Below are positions 29,410 through 38,568 of a stretch of 64,000 nt of DNA, piece by piece. Positions within the stretch are counted from its first letter, which is position 1. Each line of letters starts with the position of its first letter. A model generated the notes under the pieces. That model had not been told where the DNA came from and ran no database searches. It worked only from the letters and a program-made list of their open reading frames with translations. Source of the stretch: Haematospirillum sp. H1815 (lineage in GTDB: Bacteria > Pseudomonadota > Alphaproteobacteria > Rhodospirillales > Rhodospirillaceae); assembly GCF_012102705.1 (NCBI RefSeq), contig NZ_JAAVTA010000010.1, forward strand, positions 1 to 64,000, given 5' to 3'. The position numbers were made by a program, and so were the translations under genes.

Positions 29410-30819
29410 TCACCGGATCCGGAAATTCATGACATTGCCGTCACGAAGCACGGTAATGAGCCACCCACCCGGTGCAGGCTGATCCAACAGGGAAACCGCG
29501 TCAGGCACCGCAACCACTTTCTTGCTGTTGATAGACTGCAAGACATCACCCGGCTGTATACCAAGACGGGCTGCATAGCCGTTACGGCGCACCGCTGTCA
29601 CAACAACCTGTCCCGCAAAAACATCCCACCCGGTTTCCTCGGCCAAGGCTGGGTTGGCATTTGCCAGACGGATACCATCCAAGGGATTGCGGGGCCCCTT
29701 GATTTCCGTTTCTTGGCGCGGTGGGTTTTCCGGCGGCGGCTCCAAGGTGAAAGCCAGCTGGACCGGCTTACCCTTGCGAATGACGGACAGCTCCGCACGG
29801 CTCCCCAGCTCCAGACTGGCAATCTGATAACGCAGGGCCTGCCAATCCATCACATCATGACCATTAACAGCGATAATCACATCGCCGCGTTTCAATCCAG
29901 CCCGATCTGCCGGACTGTCAGGATCAACGCGCGCCACCAGCACACCACCCGGACGATCCAAGCCCAAGGATTCAACAAGCTTCGAGTCAGCAACCTGTCC
30001 ACCAGCACCAAGCCAAGGACGAACGGCCTTTCCTGTCGCCAGAATACTTTTAACCGTCGTATTCACCATAGTGGCAGGAATAGCAAAACCCAGCCCCAGA
30101 CTGCCGCCATCACGGCTATAGATCGCCGTATTGACACCAGCCAGGCGACCATCCGTCGTAACCAGGGCCCCACCTGAATTACCGGGATTAATGGCAGCAT
30201 CGGTCTGAATAAATGAACGGTAATCAGAGACGCCGATATTGGTCCGCGCCAATGCGGAAACAATGCCACTGGTGACCGTTTGTCCAACACCAAAAGGATT
30301 CCCGATCGCAATCACCAGATCGCCAACCTCCAGCGCGCCAGAATCAGCCAGCTCAAGAAAAGGAAGGGATTGCGGCCCATCCTTCAGCCTTAGAACCGCC
30401 AAATCTGTACGGGGATCCGCCCCGACCAGCTCTGCCTCAAACTCCCTGCGATCCGACAGGACAACCGTAATCTCGGCCGCGCCATCGATAACGTGGTTAT
30501 TCGTAACGATAACACCATCCGGACGCAGAATAACCCCCGACCCCAAAGAATTCTGAACCCGTTCACGGGGAATACCAAAGCCCGGAGAATCACCCAAAAA
30601 ACGACGGAAAAATGGATCTGCCATCAAAGGCAACGTCTCGCGGGTAACGATAACCTTCTTGGTGTAAATGTTCACAACAGCCGGAGCAGTACGCCTCACA
30701 ACCGGAGCAAATGAAAGGGTCACCTGTTGACGAGAGGATGGAACCTCAGGATTTGCACCCGCAGCAGACCAGACGGAGCCTATCAGAAAACACAGCAACA
30801 CCAGATTCAGAAAACGCAC
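29410..30819 (-). CDS. degQ: Periplasmic serine protease DegP/DegQ (Do) family
   Basis: The 469-residue protease-chaperone begins, from the GTG at 30819 (GAGG 8 bases upstream), with a signal peptide ending near VWSAAGA. The trypsin-like domain has His109 (TNNHVID), Asp139 (RTDLAVL) and Ser215 (NPGNSGGAL). Two PDZ domains follow, at about 265-350 and 390-469. It cleaves or refolds damaged periplasmic proteins. It opens a seven-gene run and starts about 150 bases after rplQ, separated from it by a terminator. Confidence 0.94.
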   Translation of the reverse strand: MRFLNLVLLCFLIGSVWSAAGANPEVPSSRQQVTLSFAPVVRRTAPAVVNIYTKKVIVTRETLPLMADPFFRRFLGDSPGFGIPRERVQNSLGSGVILRPDGVIVTNNHVIDGAAEITVVLSDRREFEAELVGADPRTDLAVLRLKDGPQSLPFLELADSGALEVGDLVIAIGNPFGVGQTVTSGIVSALARTNIGVSDYRSFIQTDAAINPGNSGGALVTTDGRLAGVNTAIYSRDGGSLGLGFAIPATMVNTTVKSILATGKAVRPWLGAGGQVADSKLVESLGLDRPGGVLVARVDPDSPADRAGLKRGDVIIAVNGHDVMDWQALRYQIASLELGSRAELSVIRKGKPVQLAFTLEPPPENPPRQETEIKGPRNPLDGIRLANANPALAEETGWDVFAGQVVVTAVRRNGYAARLGIQPGDVLQSINSKKVVAVPDAVSLLDQPAPGGWLITVLRDGNVMNFRIR

Positions 30820-30904
30820 AACAGCATCCTCACCAACACGACACAGCCTGCTTGTAACGTGGGGTATCAAAACACGAAATACCAGCCCGGATTAGCACCC
30901 AAGG

Positions 30905-30940
30905 CCAGAAAGCAGAAAGGGCAGCCTGATCAGGCTGCCC
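30905..30940 (-). terminator. Terminator of the rplQ end of the ribosomal superlocus
   Basis: A perfect palindromic stem, GGGCAGCCTG/CAGGCTGCCC at 30919-30940, is followed on the minus strand by TTTCTGCTTTCTGG. It lies 27 bases after the rplQ stop and before degQ. Confidence 0.8.
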
Positions 30941-30967
30941 TCCACAACAACACACGCGGCAGATTGA

Positions 30968-31393
30968 TTATTCCTGCTCGGCAGCTGCCAGTTCCGCTGC
31001 AACACGAGCCTTGTCTTCGGCCCCCTTCGCAGCAGGATCACGATCAACCAGCTCGATAATCGCCATAGGGGCACAGTCACCATAACGGAAACCAGCTTTC
31101 AGAACGCGCGTATAACCACCTGGTCGACCCTGATAACGCTCTGCCAGAACAGAAAACAACTTGCTGACGACCGTCTCGTCACCAATCTGAGCAATCGCCT
31201 GACGGCGAGCATGCAAGTCACCGCGCTTGGCAAGCGTAATCAGCTTCTCGGCAATCGGACGCAGATCTTTTGCCTTGGGCAAAGTGGTACGAATTTGCTC
31301 GTGCCGGATCAGAGCGGCAGCCATGTTGGCAAACATAGCCTTGCGGTGGGACGATGTGCGATTAAGCTTGCGGCCGGACATTCCGTGACGCAT
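30968..31393 (-). CDS. rplQ: 50S ribosomal protein L17
   Basis: L17 of 141 residues, starting [20 protein letters not shown], the conserved 23S-binding N-terminus. The C-terminus is extended by about 20 residues rich in Ala and Glu, common in alphaproteobacteria. It is last in the alpha operon order rpsM, rpsK, rpoA, rplQ. The 181-base spacer to rpoA is long and contains a terminator-like hairpin, so its expression may be set apart from rpoA. AAAGGAGAC precedes the ATG. Confidence 0.97.
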   Translation of the reverse strand: MRHGMSGRKLNRTSSHRKAMFANMAAALIRHEQIRTTLPKAKDLRPIAEKLITLAKRGDLHARRQAIAQIGDETVVSKLFSVLAERYQGRPGGYTRVLKAGFRYGDCAPMAIIELVDRDPAAKGAEDKARVAAELAAAEQE

Positions 31394-31514
31394 GGCTGTC
31401 TCCTTTCCAGTTTCTTGGCCCCGCTCGCGGAGCCGATGAGAATTCTTGTTCCCGCCGCCAGTTTAAAATTTATGGAAGCGATGCAGAACAAGACTGGGAC
31501 ATTATGTCCCCGAA

Positions 31515-31565
31515 CCAAAACAACACCGGCCTGCTCAAGAACACAGTTCTAAGGAAGCAGGCCGG
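31515..31565 (-). terminator. Terminator-like nested hairpin between rpoA and rplQ
   Basis: A perfect 10-bp stem CCGGCCTGCT/AGCAGGCCGG (31526-31535 with 31556-31565) encloses a second hairpin AGAAC/GTTCT. On the minus strand TGTTGTTTTGG follows. It lies 9 bases after the rpoA stop. It has the form of an intrinsic terminator, yet rplQ follows, so read-through or RNA processing is implied. Confidence 0.65.
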
Positions 31566-31574
31566 AGCCGATGA

Positions 31575-32591
31575 TCAATAAGGGTCCTCGAGCTTCTTGG
31601 CAAGTTCTTCAATATTCTCAGGCGGCCAGTTCGGCACTTCCATACCAAGATGCAGGGACATGTGCGCAAGCAGGTGCTTGATCTCATTCAAGGACTTACG
31701 ACCAAAGTTCGGAGTACGAAGCATCTCTGCCTCGGTCTTCTGAACCAAGTCACCAATGTAACAAATATTGTCGTTCTTCAGGCAATTGAATGAACGAACA
31801 CTCAACTCCAACTCATCAACCTTCCTCAAAAGATTGCGGTTGAATGGCAGATCATCTTCCTTATACGCTTCAGAAGCAGCCTGCGGCTCGTCAAAATTGA
31901 TGAAGAGAGCAAGCTGATCCTGAAGAATACGGGCTGCCAAGGCAACAGCATCTTCCGGCGTCACAGCACCATTGGTCTCTACGTTCATGACCAGCTTGTC
32001 ATAGTCCGTCACCTGACCAACACGCGCATTCTCAACGCGATAGGACACACGACGAACCGGAGCAAAAATCGAATCAACCGGGATCAAGCCAATAGGTGAA
32101 TCCTCGGAACGATTATTCGCAGCCGGCACGTAACCCTTGCCGGTATCAACGGTCAACTCCATGTTAAAGGAGGCGTTGGTATCAAGATGACAGATCACCA
32201 AGTCGGGATTCAGCACCTCCACACCATGACCTGTTTCAATGCTTCCGGCAGTCACAACGCATGGACCCGTTACCTTGAGGTTCATGCGTCTGGAACCTTC
32301 ACCCTGCATTCTCAAGGCAAGAGCCTTGATGTTCAGAATGATATCCGTGACATCTTCCCTGACACCGGGGACAGAGGAAAACTCGTGGAGGACGCCTTCA
32401 ATCTGGATCGCGGTAACAGCCGCACCCTGGAGGGAAGACATCAAAACACGACGCAGGGCATTACCCAAGGTCATGCCAAAGCCGCGCTCAAGCGGTTCTG
32501 CAACAACGGTTGCCGTGCACGCGGGATCGTCACCGGGCTCGACGTTGAGTTTTTGCGGTTTGATTAGTTCCTGCCAGTTTTTCTGGATCAC
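31575..32591 (-). CDS. rpoA: DNA-directed RNA polymerase subunit alpha
   Basis: The 338-residue alpha subunit dimerises to nucleate polymerase assembly. The N-terminal domain includes [23 protein letters not shown] (dimer interface). The C-terminal domain, with the DNA- and activator-contact helix-hairpin-helix, includes [21 protein letters not shown] and [13 protein letters not shown]-type sequence. Length is usual for alphaproteobacteria. It follows rpsK after 179 bases holding a strong palindrome. Confidence 0.98.
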   Translation of the reverse strand: MIQKNWQELIKPQKLNVEPGDDPACTATVVAEPLERGFGMTLGNALRRVLMSSLQGAAVTAIQIEGVLHEFSSVPGVREDVTDIILNIKALALRMQGEGSRRMNLKVTGPCVVTAGSIETGHGVEVLNPDLVICHLDTNASFNMELTVDTGKGYVPAANNRSEDSPIGLIPVDSIFAPVRRVSYRVENARVGQVTDYDKLVMNVETNGAVTPEDAVALAARILQDQLALFINFDEPQAASEAYKEDDLPFNRNLLRKVDELELSVRSFNCLKNDNICYIGDLVQKTEAEMLRTPNFGRKSLNEIKHLLAHMSLHLGMEVPNWPPENIEELAKKLEDPY

Positions 32592-32716
32592 GGATGCACC
32601 CTCTTGCTAACGGGGCCAGGCCAAACCGTGCTGACAATAACCGACCTTGGAATCAGTAGAAAACTGAAACAAGAGACGCATCATCGCAACACGGCATTCG
32701 GTTCATCACACCAAAG

Positions 32717-32748
32717 CCGCCATGCCCCGGAATATTCCGGGGCGGCGG
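32717..32748 (-). other. Strong palindromic hairpin between rpsK and rpoA
   Basis: A 20-bp perfect palindrome centred on GGAATATTCC (32724-32743) is extended by an outer CCGCC/GGCGG pair after a two-base bulge. No T-tract follows on the minus strand, so it is not a classical terminator. RNase processing or translational control of rpoA is possible. Confidence 0.6.
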
Positions 32749-32770
32749 TCACACAAAACGAATCTGACAG

Positions 32771-33163
32771 TCAGACCCTACGCCGCTTACGCGGACGACA
32801 GCCATTGTGCGGTATAGGGGTAACATCACGAATGGAGGTAACGGTAAACCCGGCTGAAACCAAGGCTCTCAGTGCGGACTCACGACCAGAGCCCGGTCCG
32901 GCAACCTCAACCTCCAAGGTCTTCATACCATGATCCAGAGCCTTGCGACAGGCGTCTTCAGCCGCCACCTGCGCGGCATACGGCGTAGACTTGCGGGAGC
33001 CTTTGAAGCCCTGCATACCAGCAGAGGACCAAGAGATTGAATTCCCCTGCACGTCCGTTATGGTAATGATTGTGTTGTTGAAGGTCGCATTCACGTGGGC
33101 AATTCCGGACGTGATGTTTTTGCGTTCGCGACGACGGGGACGCGCAGCAGCTGCCTTGGCCAT
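32771..33163 (-). CDS. rpsK: 30S ribosomal protein S11
   Basis: S11 of 130 residues, located at the 30S platform where it contacts 16S rRNA near the E site. The sequence has [18 protein letters not shown], the [19 protein letters not shown] block and the C-terminal [19 protein letters not shown]. It lies 24 bases after rpsM. No anomaly is seen. Confidence 0.98.
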   Translation of the reverse strand: MAKAAAARPRRRERKNITSGIAHVNATFNNTIITITDVQGNSISWSSAGMQGFKGSRKSTPYAAQVAAEDACRKALDHGMKTLEVEVAGPGSGRESALRALVSAGFTVTSIRDVTPIPHNGCRPRKRRRV

Positions 33164-33187
33164 TGCCGTATCTTGCCTTCTCTCTAA

Positions 33188-33556
33188 TTACTTCTTCTTG
33201 CCGGCGATCGGCTTTGCCGGTCCCTTGCGGGTACGGGCATTTGTGTGGGTACGCTGGCCACGAACAGGAAGCCCTTTGCGATGGCGCAGACCGCGATAGC
33301 AGCCAAGGTCCATCAGACGCTTGATGTTCATTGCAACTTCGCGACGCAGATCACCTTCCACCTTATAGGCGCTGTCAATCAGCTCACGCAGACGAAGAAC
33401 ATCTTCGTCTGACATTTGATTGACCCTGAGGGACGGCGCAAAGGACATCTTTTCGCAGATATCTTTCGCATGCTTTGGACCAATACCATAGATATACGTC
33501 AGCGCGACTTCCACGCGCTTGTTGGTCGGAATGTTAACGCCAGCGATACGCGCCAA
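33188..33556 (-). CDS. rpsM: 30S ribosomal protein S13
   Basis: S13 of 122 residues, a head protein contacting 50S bridges. It starts [22 protein letters not shown]-type sequence and ends with a basic tail, [11 protein letters not shown]. It is the first gene after a strong promoter (33637-33664), which makes it the head of a separately transcribed alpha operon. The 5' leader would be about 75 bases. Confidence 0.98.
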   Translation of the reverse strand: MARIAGVNIPTNKRVEVALTYIYGIGPKHAKDICEKMSFAPSLRVNQMSDEDVLRLRELIDSAYKVEGDLRREVAMNIKRLMDLGCYRGLRHRKGLPVRGQRTHTNARTRKGPAKPIAGKKK

Positions 33557-33636
33557 GGCCCGTACTCCTTAAATTTTCCAAACGACAAAGAATGCCGCCA
33601 ATGTTTCTGTCCGCAGTCAGACTCGGAAGGAGCGCG

Positions 33637-33664
33637 ATTATATTCACTGCTACCGGCAAGTCAA
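33637..33664 (-). promoter_or_regulatory. Strong sigma70-type promoter of the alpha operon
   Basis: On the minus strand TTGACT (33659-33664) and a perfect TATAAT (33637-33642) are separated by 16 bases. It lies in the 154-base adk-rpsM spacer. It would start rpsM, rpsK, rpoA and rplQ independently of the S10-spc transcript. Confidence 0.8.
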
Positions 33665-33710
33665 CCATGCCCATGACACACAAGGCCAGAAACCTGACAC
33701 ACACTCCACT

Positions 33711-34367
33711 TTACGAACCAAGCAAAGCTTCGAGCTCGCTTGTCACAACACCGATATCTCTTGCGCCATCAACAACATACAAGAGATTACGCGCTCTATA
33801 ATAGGGGATCAAGGGCGCTGTTTGCGCATGATACGCAACCAGGCGCTTGCGAACCGTATCTTCATTATCGTCAGCTCGACGGGAGAACTTGGTCCCCCCA
33901 CACGAATCGCAAACTCCTGTGGCTTTGGGATTCTTGAAGGTATCATGATAGCCGGCCCCACACGCATCGCAGGTAAAACGTCCTATAATCCGCTCAACGA
34001 GAAGATCATCGGGCACCTGCAACTCGATAGCAGCATCCAGCACAACACCCTTCTTGGCTATCAGTATGTCAAGCGCCTCTGCTTGGGCAACATTGCGCGG
34101 GAAACCGTCCAGAATAAAGCCCTGACGGGCATCATCACAATCCAGACGGTCATCAATAAGATTAATGACAATCTCATCTGAAACTAGATGGCCGCTATCC
34201 ATCACAGCCTTCGCCTTCAAGCCCGTTGCACTCTTTGCAGCCACAGCAGCGCGAAGCATTTCGCCTGTTGAAAGCTGGACAATGCCGTAGCGTTCACGAA
34301 GCCTCTGGGCCTGAGTCCCCTTGCCTCCGCCGGGAGGCCCCATAAGAATCAGTCTTTTTCCCGCCAT
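33711..34367 (-). CDS. adk: Adenylate kinase with zinc-type (four-Cys) lid
   Basis: Adk equilibrates ATP, ADP and AMP. The 218-residue long-form enzyme has the P-loop GPPGGGKGTQ (10-19) and the AMP-site DGFPRN. The LID carries Cys133, Cys136, Cys153 and Cys156 in CDAC...CDSC, so a structural zinc is expected, unlike in E. coli Adk. The start overlaps the secY stop by one base (TGATG), indicating translational coupling. A promoter for the next operon follows the gene. Confidence 0.97.
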   Translation of the reverse strand: MAGKRLILMGPPGGGKGTQAQRLRERYGIVQLSTGEMLRAAVAAKSATGLKAKAVMDSGHLVSDEIVINLIDDRLDCDDARQGFILDGFPRNVAQAEALDILIAKKGVVLDAAIELQVPDDLLVERIIGRFTCDACGAGYHDTFKNPKATGVCDSCGGTKFSRRADDNEDTVRKRLVAYHAQTAPLIPYYRARNLLYVVDGARDIGVVTSELEALLGS

Positions 34368-35710
34368 CAGCCTCGCCGCCCTTTCAACTTCGACTTTCTG
34401 ATAAGCCCTTCATATTGATGTGCTAACAGATGAGACTGGACCTGCGTAACCGTATCCATAGTCACACTGACAACAATCAGAAGGCTAGTCCCTCCAAAGT
34501 AAAATGGAACAGCCAAACGTGTAATCAGAATCTCAGGCAGAATGGAAATAAAGACAAGATAAAGTGCGCCAACAACCGTTAGACGGGTCAACACATAATC
34601 CATATACTCAGCTGTATTCTTTCCCGGACGAATGCCCGGAATAAACCCACCGTGCTTCTTCAGATTATCTGCCGTTTCATGAGGGTTAAAAACAACAGCT
34701 GTGTAGAAGAAAGCAAAGAATGCAATCAGCGCAGCATATAGCAACATATAAACTGGTTGCCCATGACCAAGCCAACCAACCAGTCCCTGAAGCCAGTCAG
34801 GCCCGCTGCCCGCATAAAAACTGGCTACAGTTGTTGGCAGCAACAGTATTGAGCTAGCAAAGATGGGCGGTATCACACCCGCAGTGTTAATCTTCAAGGG
34901 CAGGTGAGTGCTTTCGCCACCATACAAACGGTTGCCTACCTGGCGCTTTGGATATTGTATGAGGATACGGCGTTGCGCACGTTCCATAAACACAATAAAG
35001 GCAATAACGCCAACAGCCATCAGCAGAAGCACAAGGATCAACAACGGGTGCAATGCCCCGGTGCGGCCCAGCTCCAGAGTGGCAACAAGGGCCTGCGGCA
35101 GATTGGCTACAATACCAGCGAAGATAATAAGCGAGATACCATTACCGACACCCCTTGCCGTTATCTGCTCTCCCAGCCACATGAGAAACATCGTCCCACC
35201 AACAAGGGTCACGACGGTTGTAAAGCGGAAGAAAAAACCAGGATCAACAACAACAGCGCCACCGCTACCAGTCATGGACTCCAGACCAGCCGCGATTGCC
35301 CAAGCCTGGAATGCTGCGATCACAACGGTAAGATATCGCGTATACTGATTAATTTTCTTACGACCAGCCTCGCCCTCTTTCTTCAAAGCAATCATTGACG
35401 GCGCCATTGTCGTCAAAAGCTGAAGAATGATAGAGGCCGAAATATAGGGCATAATATTAAGAGCAAACAGGGTCATACGGCTGAGGGCACCGCCAGCCAG
35501 CATATCAAACATCCCAAGGATGCCACCCTGATTACGGGAAAAAACGTCTGCCAATGCGTGTGGGTCAATACCAGGCAAAGGAATATACGTGCCGAGACGA
35601 TACACAATCAGCGCACCCAAGGTGAACCAAATGCGCTTTTTCAGCTCCGTAGCCTGGGCGAAAACGCCCCAGTTCATATTGGCAGCAAGTTGCTCGGCAG
35701 CAGAAGCCAT
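34367..35710 (-). CDS. secY: Preprotein translocase subunit SecY
   Basis: The 447-residue channel subunit has ten transmembrane segments. Landmarks are RLGTYIPLPGIDPHAL in the first part, the plug region GMFDMLAGGALSRMTLF, and the cytoplasmic loop PKRQVGNRLYGGESTHLPLKIN. It forms the Sec channel with SecE (62063-62260) and SecG. It follows rplO after 136 bases that contain a two-tier hairpin, and it is coupled to adk. GGAG precedes the ATG. Confidence 0.98.
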   Translation of the reverse strand: MASAAEQLAANMNWGVFAQATELKKRIWFTLGALIVYRLGTYIPLPGIDPHALADVFSRNQGGILGMFDMLAGGALSRMTLFALNIMPYISASIILQLLTTMAPSMIALKKEGEAGRKKINQYTRYLTVVIAAFQAWAIAAGLESMTGSGGAVVVDPGFFFRFTTVVTLVGGTMFLMWLGEQITARGVGNGISLIIFAGIVANLPQALVATLELGRTGALHPLLILVLLLMAVGVIAFIVFMERAQRRILIQYPKRQVGNRLYGGESTHLPLKINTAGVIPPIFASSILLLPTTVASFYAGSGPDWLQGLVGWLGHGQPVYMLLYAALIAFFAFFYTAVVFNPHETADNLKKHGGFIPGIRPGKNTAEYMDYVLTRLTVVGALYLVFISILPEILITRLAVPFYFGGTSLLIVVSVTMDTVTQVQSHLLAHQYEGLIRKSKLKGRRG

Positions 35711-35740
35711 GCGACGCTCCAGGTATCAAAAATGTGCAAC

Positions 35741-35792
35741 GGGGAGCCGCCTGACATTGGTGCCACTAAAGCACCATCTGCCGACGCTCCCC
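35741..35792 (-). other. Two-tier hairpin between rplO and secY
   Basis: The outer stem GGGGAGC/GCTCCCC (35741-35747 with 35786-35792) encloses a second perfect stem TGGTGC/GCACCA (35758-35763 with 35771-35776). It lies about 30 bases before the secY start. No T-tract follows on the minus strand. A processing site or regulatory structure is possible. Confidence 0.55.
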
Positions 35793-35846
35793 GCAAGAGC
35801 AGACAATAACCTATCACAAGGTCAACGTCCTATCTTGATCGTGCGA

Positions 35847-36332
35847 TCAGGTTGTCTCGCCTTCGATAACAGGGGCAGCCAACATCACAACCTTGCCGCC
35901 CAGTTTCTCTACTGCATCAACAGCAGAGCGGGAAGCACCTGCAACTTCGATGGTTACCTTCGCACTGAAATCACCATGCCCCAGAAGACGAATGCCATCG
36001 CGAACACGACGCACAACACCTGCAGAAACCAGTTTCTCGGCTGTAATAACAGCAGATATATCTAGTTTGCCTGCATCAACCGCTGTCTGGAGACGTCCGA
36101 GATTCACGGCAACATAGTCTTTACGGAAGATATTGGTGAAGCCACGCTTGGGAAGACGACGATAGATAGGCATCTGCCCACCTTCGAAGCCATTGATCGA
36201 GACACCTGTACGGGATTTCTGTCCCTTGACGCCACGACCACCGGTTTTTCCCTTACCAGAGCCTATACCACGACCAACGCGCATCCGTTTCTTGGTTGCA
36301 CCTTCGTTATCGCGTAATTGATTTAACTTCAT
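35847..36332 (-). CDS. rplO: 50S ribosomal protein L15
   Basis: L15 of 161 residues. The N-terminal extension [27 protein letters not shown] is the Gly/Lys/Arg-rich 23S-binding tail. The globular part ends [16 protein letters not shown]. It lies between rpmD (72 bases upstream) and secY in the standard spc order. The rpmD-rplO spacer has a small hairpin GCGAAG/CTTCGC (36368-36389). Confidence 0.98.
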   Translation of the reverse strand: MKLNQLRDNEGATKKRMRVGRGIGSGKGKTGGRGVKGQKSRTGVSINGFEGGQMPIYRRLPKRGFTNIFRKDYVAVNLGRLQTAVDAGKLDISAVITAEKLVSAGVVRRVRDGIRLLGHGDFSAKVTIEVAGASRSAVDAVEKLGGKVVMLAAPVIEGETT

Positions 36333-36404
36333 ATTGAAGGATCCTGTCTTACTAACCCCGGAAACAAGCGAAGACCAAATGACCTTCGCCTCTTCCGAGT
36401 CGGC

Positions 36405-36596
36405 TTACGCCTCTATGACCTTCACGAGATGAGCCACCTTGGCAATCATCCCACGCACCGACGGCGTATCTTCCAATACCCGGGTGCGATTGATCTTGTT
36501 CAGACCAAGCCCGACCAAAGTTGCTCTCTGGTCAGCCTTGCGGCCAATCGGGCTTCCTGTCTGCATAACTGTCAGCGTCTTTTTCTGGGCCATCAT
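36405..36596 (-). CDS. rpmD: 50S ribosomal protein L30
   Basis: L30 of 63 residues, with the family core [26 protein letters not shown] and a short final helix. Two adjacent ATG codons (36596 and 36593) share one AGGAG site. The first is used here, so the true N-terminus may be one residue shorter. It is 9 bases from rpsE. Confidence 0.96.
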   Translation of the reverse strand: MMAQKKTLTVMQTGSPIGRKADQRATLVGLGLNKINRTRVLEDTPSVRGMIAKVAHLVKVIEA

Positions 36597-36605
36597 TCCG
36601 TCTCC

Positions 36606-37220
36606 TTATTCAGCAGAGGCGGCGTCTGCCTCAGCAGCACCCGTCATTTCACGACGACTGACGATTTCGCCAACTTTCTTATTACGCTTTGCAGCAACCA
36701 TCCGTGGGCTCTCAAGATTCGCCAATGCAGCAAACGTAGCCCTGATCATGTTATAAGGGTTGGTAGAACCAACACACTTGGCAACAATATCTTGGACACC
36801 CATAGTCTCGAACACCGCACGCATCGGACCACCAGCAATAATACCGGTACCCGCTGGAGCAGATCTCAAAACAACATGGCCTGCACCAAAGTGACCGGAA
36901 ATATCATGGTGCAAGGTACGTCCTTCACGCAAAGGAACGCGAACCAAGCCGCGCTTGGCTCTTTCACTGGCCTTGCGAATAGCCTCGGGAACCTCACGGG
37001 CCTTTCCCGTGCCAAACCCGACACGGCCTTTGCTGTCACCAACAACAACGACCGCAGCGAATCCAAAGCGACGGCCACCTTTGACCACTTTGGCAACACG
37101 ATTAATAGATACAAGCTTGTCGGTGAACTCATCCTCGCGCTCACGCTCCGGAGCACGATCGCGATCACGACGATCACGACGCTCCTGAGAGGAGCGTTCA
37201 GCAGTGGGGGTACGTGCCAT
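36606..37220 (-). CDS. rpsE: 30S ribosomal protein S5
   Basis: S5 of 204 residues, involved in decoding accuracy at the mRNA entry tunnel. The first ~30 residues are an unusual run of alternating Arg, Asp and Glu ([16 protein letters not shown]). The conserved S5 part begins at about [22 protein letters not shown]. It also has [18 protein letters not shown] and the C-terminal [13 protein letters not shown]. The charged leader is longer than in E. coli but similar leaders occur in alphaproteobacteria. Confidence 0.97.
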   Translation of the reverse strand: MARTPTAERSSQERRDRRDRDRAPEREREDEFTDKLVSINRVAKVVKGGRRFGFAAVVVVGDSKGRVGFGTGKAREVPEAIRKASERAKRGLVRVPLREGRTLHHDISGHFGAGHVVLRSAPAGTGIIAGGPMRAVFETMGVQDIVAKCVGSTNPYNMIRATFAALANLESPRMVAAKRNKKVGEIVSRREMTGAAEADAASAE

Positions 37221-37232
37221 CTCGACTATCCT

Positions 37233-37595
37233 TTAGAACGAAAGTCCGCCTTCACGCGCCGCATCCGCCAGAGCTTTCACCCGGCCGTGGAACACATAGC
37301 CCCCACGATCGAACACGACATCCTTAACGCCGGCTTCAAGAGCCCGCTCGGCCACCAGTTTGCCAACAGCAGCAGCGGCTGCTGTATCGGCACCGGTTTT
37401 CAAATGCTCACGCAATCCTTTGTCCAAGGTCGAGGCAGCAACAAGGGTACATCCCTTGGCATCGTCAATAACCTGGGCATAGATATGCTTGGATGAGCGG
37501 AAAACCGAAAGGCGCAAACGCCCGGCGGCCTTCTTCCTGAGCTGATACCGCACGCGATCGCGGCGGCGCTCGAAAAGAGACAAATTTTTCGCCAT
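37233..37595 (-). CDS. rplR: 50S ribosomal protein L18
   Basis: L18 of 120 residues, which with L5 and L25-type proteins binds 5S rRNA in the central protuberance. It has [28 protein letters not shown] and the C-terminal [23 protein letters not shown]. It lies 12 bases from both neighbours in usual spc order. Nothing unusual is seen. Confidence 0.98.
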   Translation of the reverse strand: MAKNLSLFERRRDRVRYQLRKKAAGRLRLSVFRSSKHIYAQVIDDAKGCTLVAASTLDKGLREHLKTGADTAAAAAVGKLVAERALEAGVKDVVFDRGGYVFHGRVKALADAAREGGLSF

Positions 37596-37607
37596 TTCCG
37601 TTCGCCT

Positions 37608-38144
37608 TTACTTCTTCTTGCCTTCCTTACGCAGAATCTGCTCGCCAACATACTTGACGCCCTTACCCTTATAGGGCTCCGGCGGACGGTATGCGCGAAT
37701 CTCAGCAGCGACTTGGCCAACAACTTGTTTGTCCATACCACTGATCTCGACCTGAGTTGGCTGCGGGGCCTTAATTACGACATTATCCGGAATCGGGAAG
37801 ATCACATCATGCGAGAAACCTAGGGCAAGCTGAAGATTTTTACCCTGCACCGCAACCTTGTAACCAACACCGACCACTTCCAGATTCTTCCTGAAGCCCT
37901 CTGAAACACCCTTTACCAAGTTGGCAATACGGGCGCGGGTTGTTCCCCACATCATACGAGAATTCTTGGAATCACCAACAGGAGTCACAACAATCTTACC
38001 GTCCTGCAACTTTGCATCCACCAAGTCCGGCGAGAGAGAGAAGCTCAACTCACCCAGCTTTCCTTTAGCTGATACAATGCCATTGGCAATGGTCACAGAA
38101 ACACCCTGAGGAACTTCAACCGGATACTTTCCTACGCGAGACAT
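37608..38144 (-). CDS. rplF: 50S ribosomal protein L6
   Basis: L6 of 178 residues, near the factor-binding site. The start MSRVGKYPVEVPQGV at 38144 is chosen because GAGGAGGG lies upstream and matches the family N-terminus; 22 further in-frame codons upstream overlap rpsH. The second domain ends AAEIRAYRPPEPYKGKGVKY, the family signature. It lies 13 bases after rpsH. Confidence 0.98.
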   Translation of the reverse strand: MSRVGKYPVEVPQGVSVTIANGIVSAKGKLGELSFSLSPDLVDAKLQDGKIVVTPVGDSKNSRMMWGTTRARIANLVKGVSEGFRKNLEVVGVGYKVAVQGKNLQLALGFSHDVIFPIPDNVVIKAPQPTQVEISGMDKQVVGQVAAEIRAYRPPEPYKGKGVKYVGEQILRKEGKKK

Positions 38145-38157
38145 CCAGGCACCCTCC

Positions 38158-38556
38158 TCAGAATACGCGACACAGGACTTCGCCGCCAACATTGGCAAGG
38201 CGGGCCTCATGGTCGCTCATCAACCCACGCGGGGTTGAGAGAATAGAGATACCGAGACCGTTATAGACCTTGGGAAGATCCTTGATCTTGGAGTAACGGC
38301 GCCGACCGGGCGTCGAAACACGACTTATTTCCTGAATGACAGGCTTTCCCTCATGATACTTGAGCTCAACACGAAGCTCCTCAACGCCAGGACGAACAAC
38401 GTAGCGCTCATAGCCGCGAATATAACCTTCGCGCACCAGAACCTCCAGAACCCCGGCACGCAAGCCGGAGGCAGGGGAAATAACGCTGGATTTCCCTGCA
38501 CGTTGACCGTTACGGATACGGGTGATCATATCACCCACGGGATCAGTCATTGACAT
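38158..38556 (-). CDS. rpsH: 30S ribosomal protein S8
   Basis: S8 of 132 residues, a central-domain assembly protein and in E. coli the translational repressor of the spc operon. It starts [18 protein letters not shown] and ends [22 protein letters not shown], both family signatures. It sits between rpsN and rplF. The repressor's binding site was not located here. Confidence 0.98.
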   Translation of the reverse strand: MSMTDPVGDMITRIRNGQRAGKSSVISPASGLRAGVLEVLVREGYIRGYERYVVRPGVEELRVELKYHEGKPVIQEISRVSTPGRRRYSKIKDLPKVYNGLGISILSTPRGLMSDHEARLANVGGEVLCRVF

Positions 38557-38568
38557 GGTCTGTCCTCC

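Noticed and set aside
31394-33556. Absence of rpsD and rpmJ from the alpha operon as a deletion
   Set aside because: In alphaproteobacteria rpsD and rpmJ normally lie elsewhere, so this is the expected arrangement.
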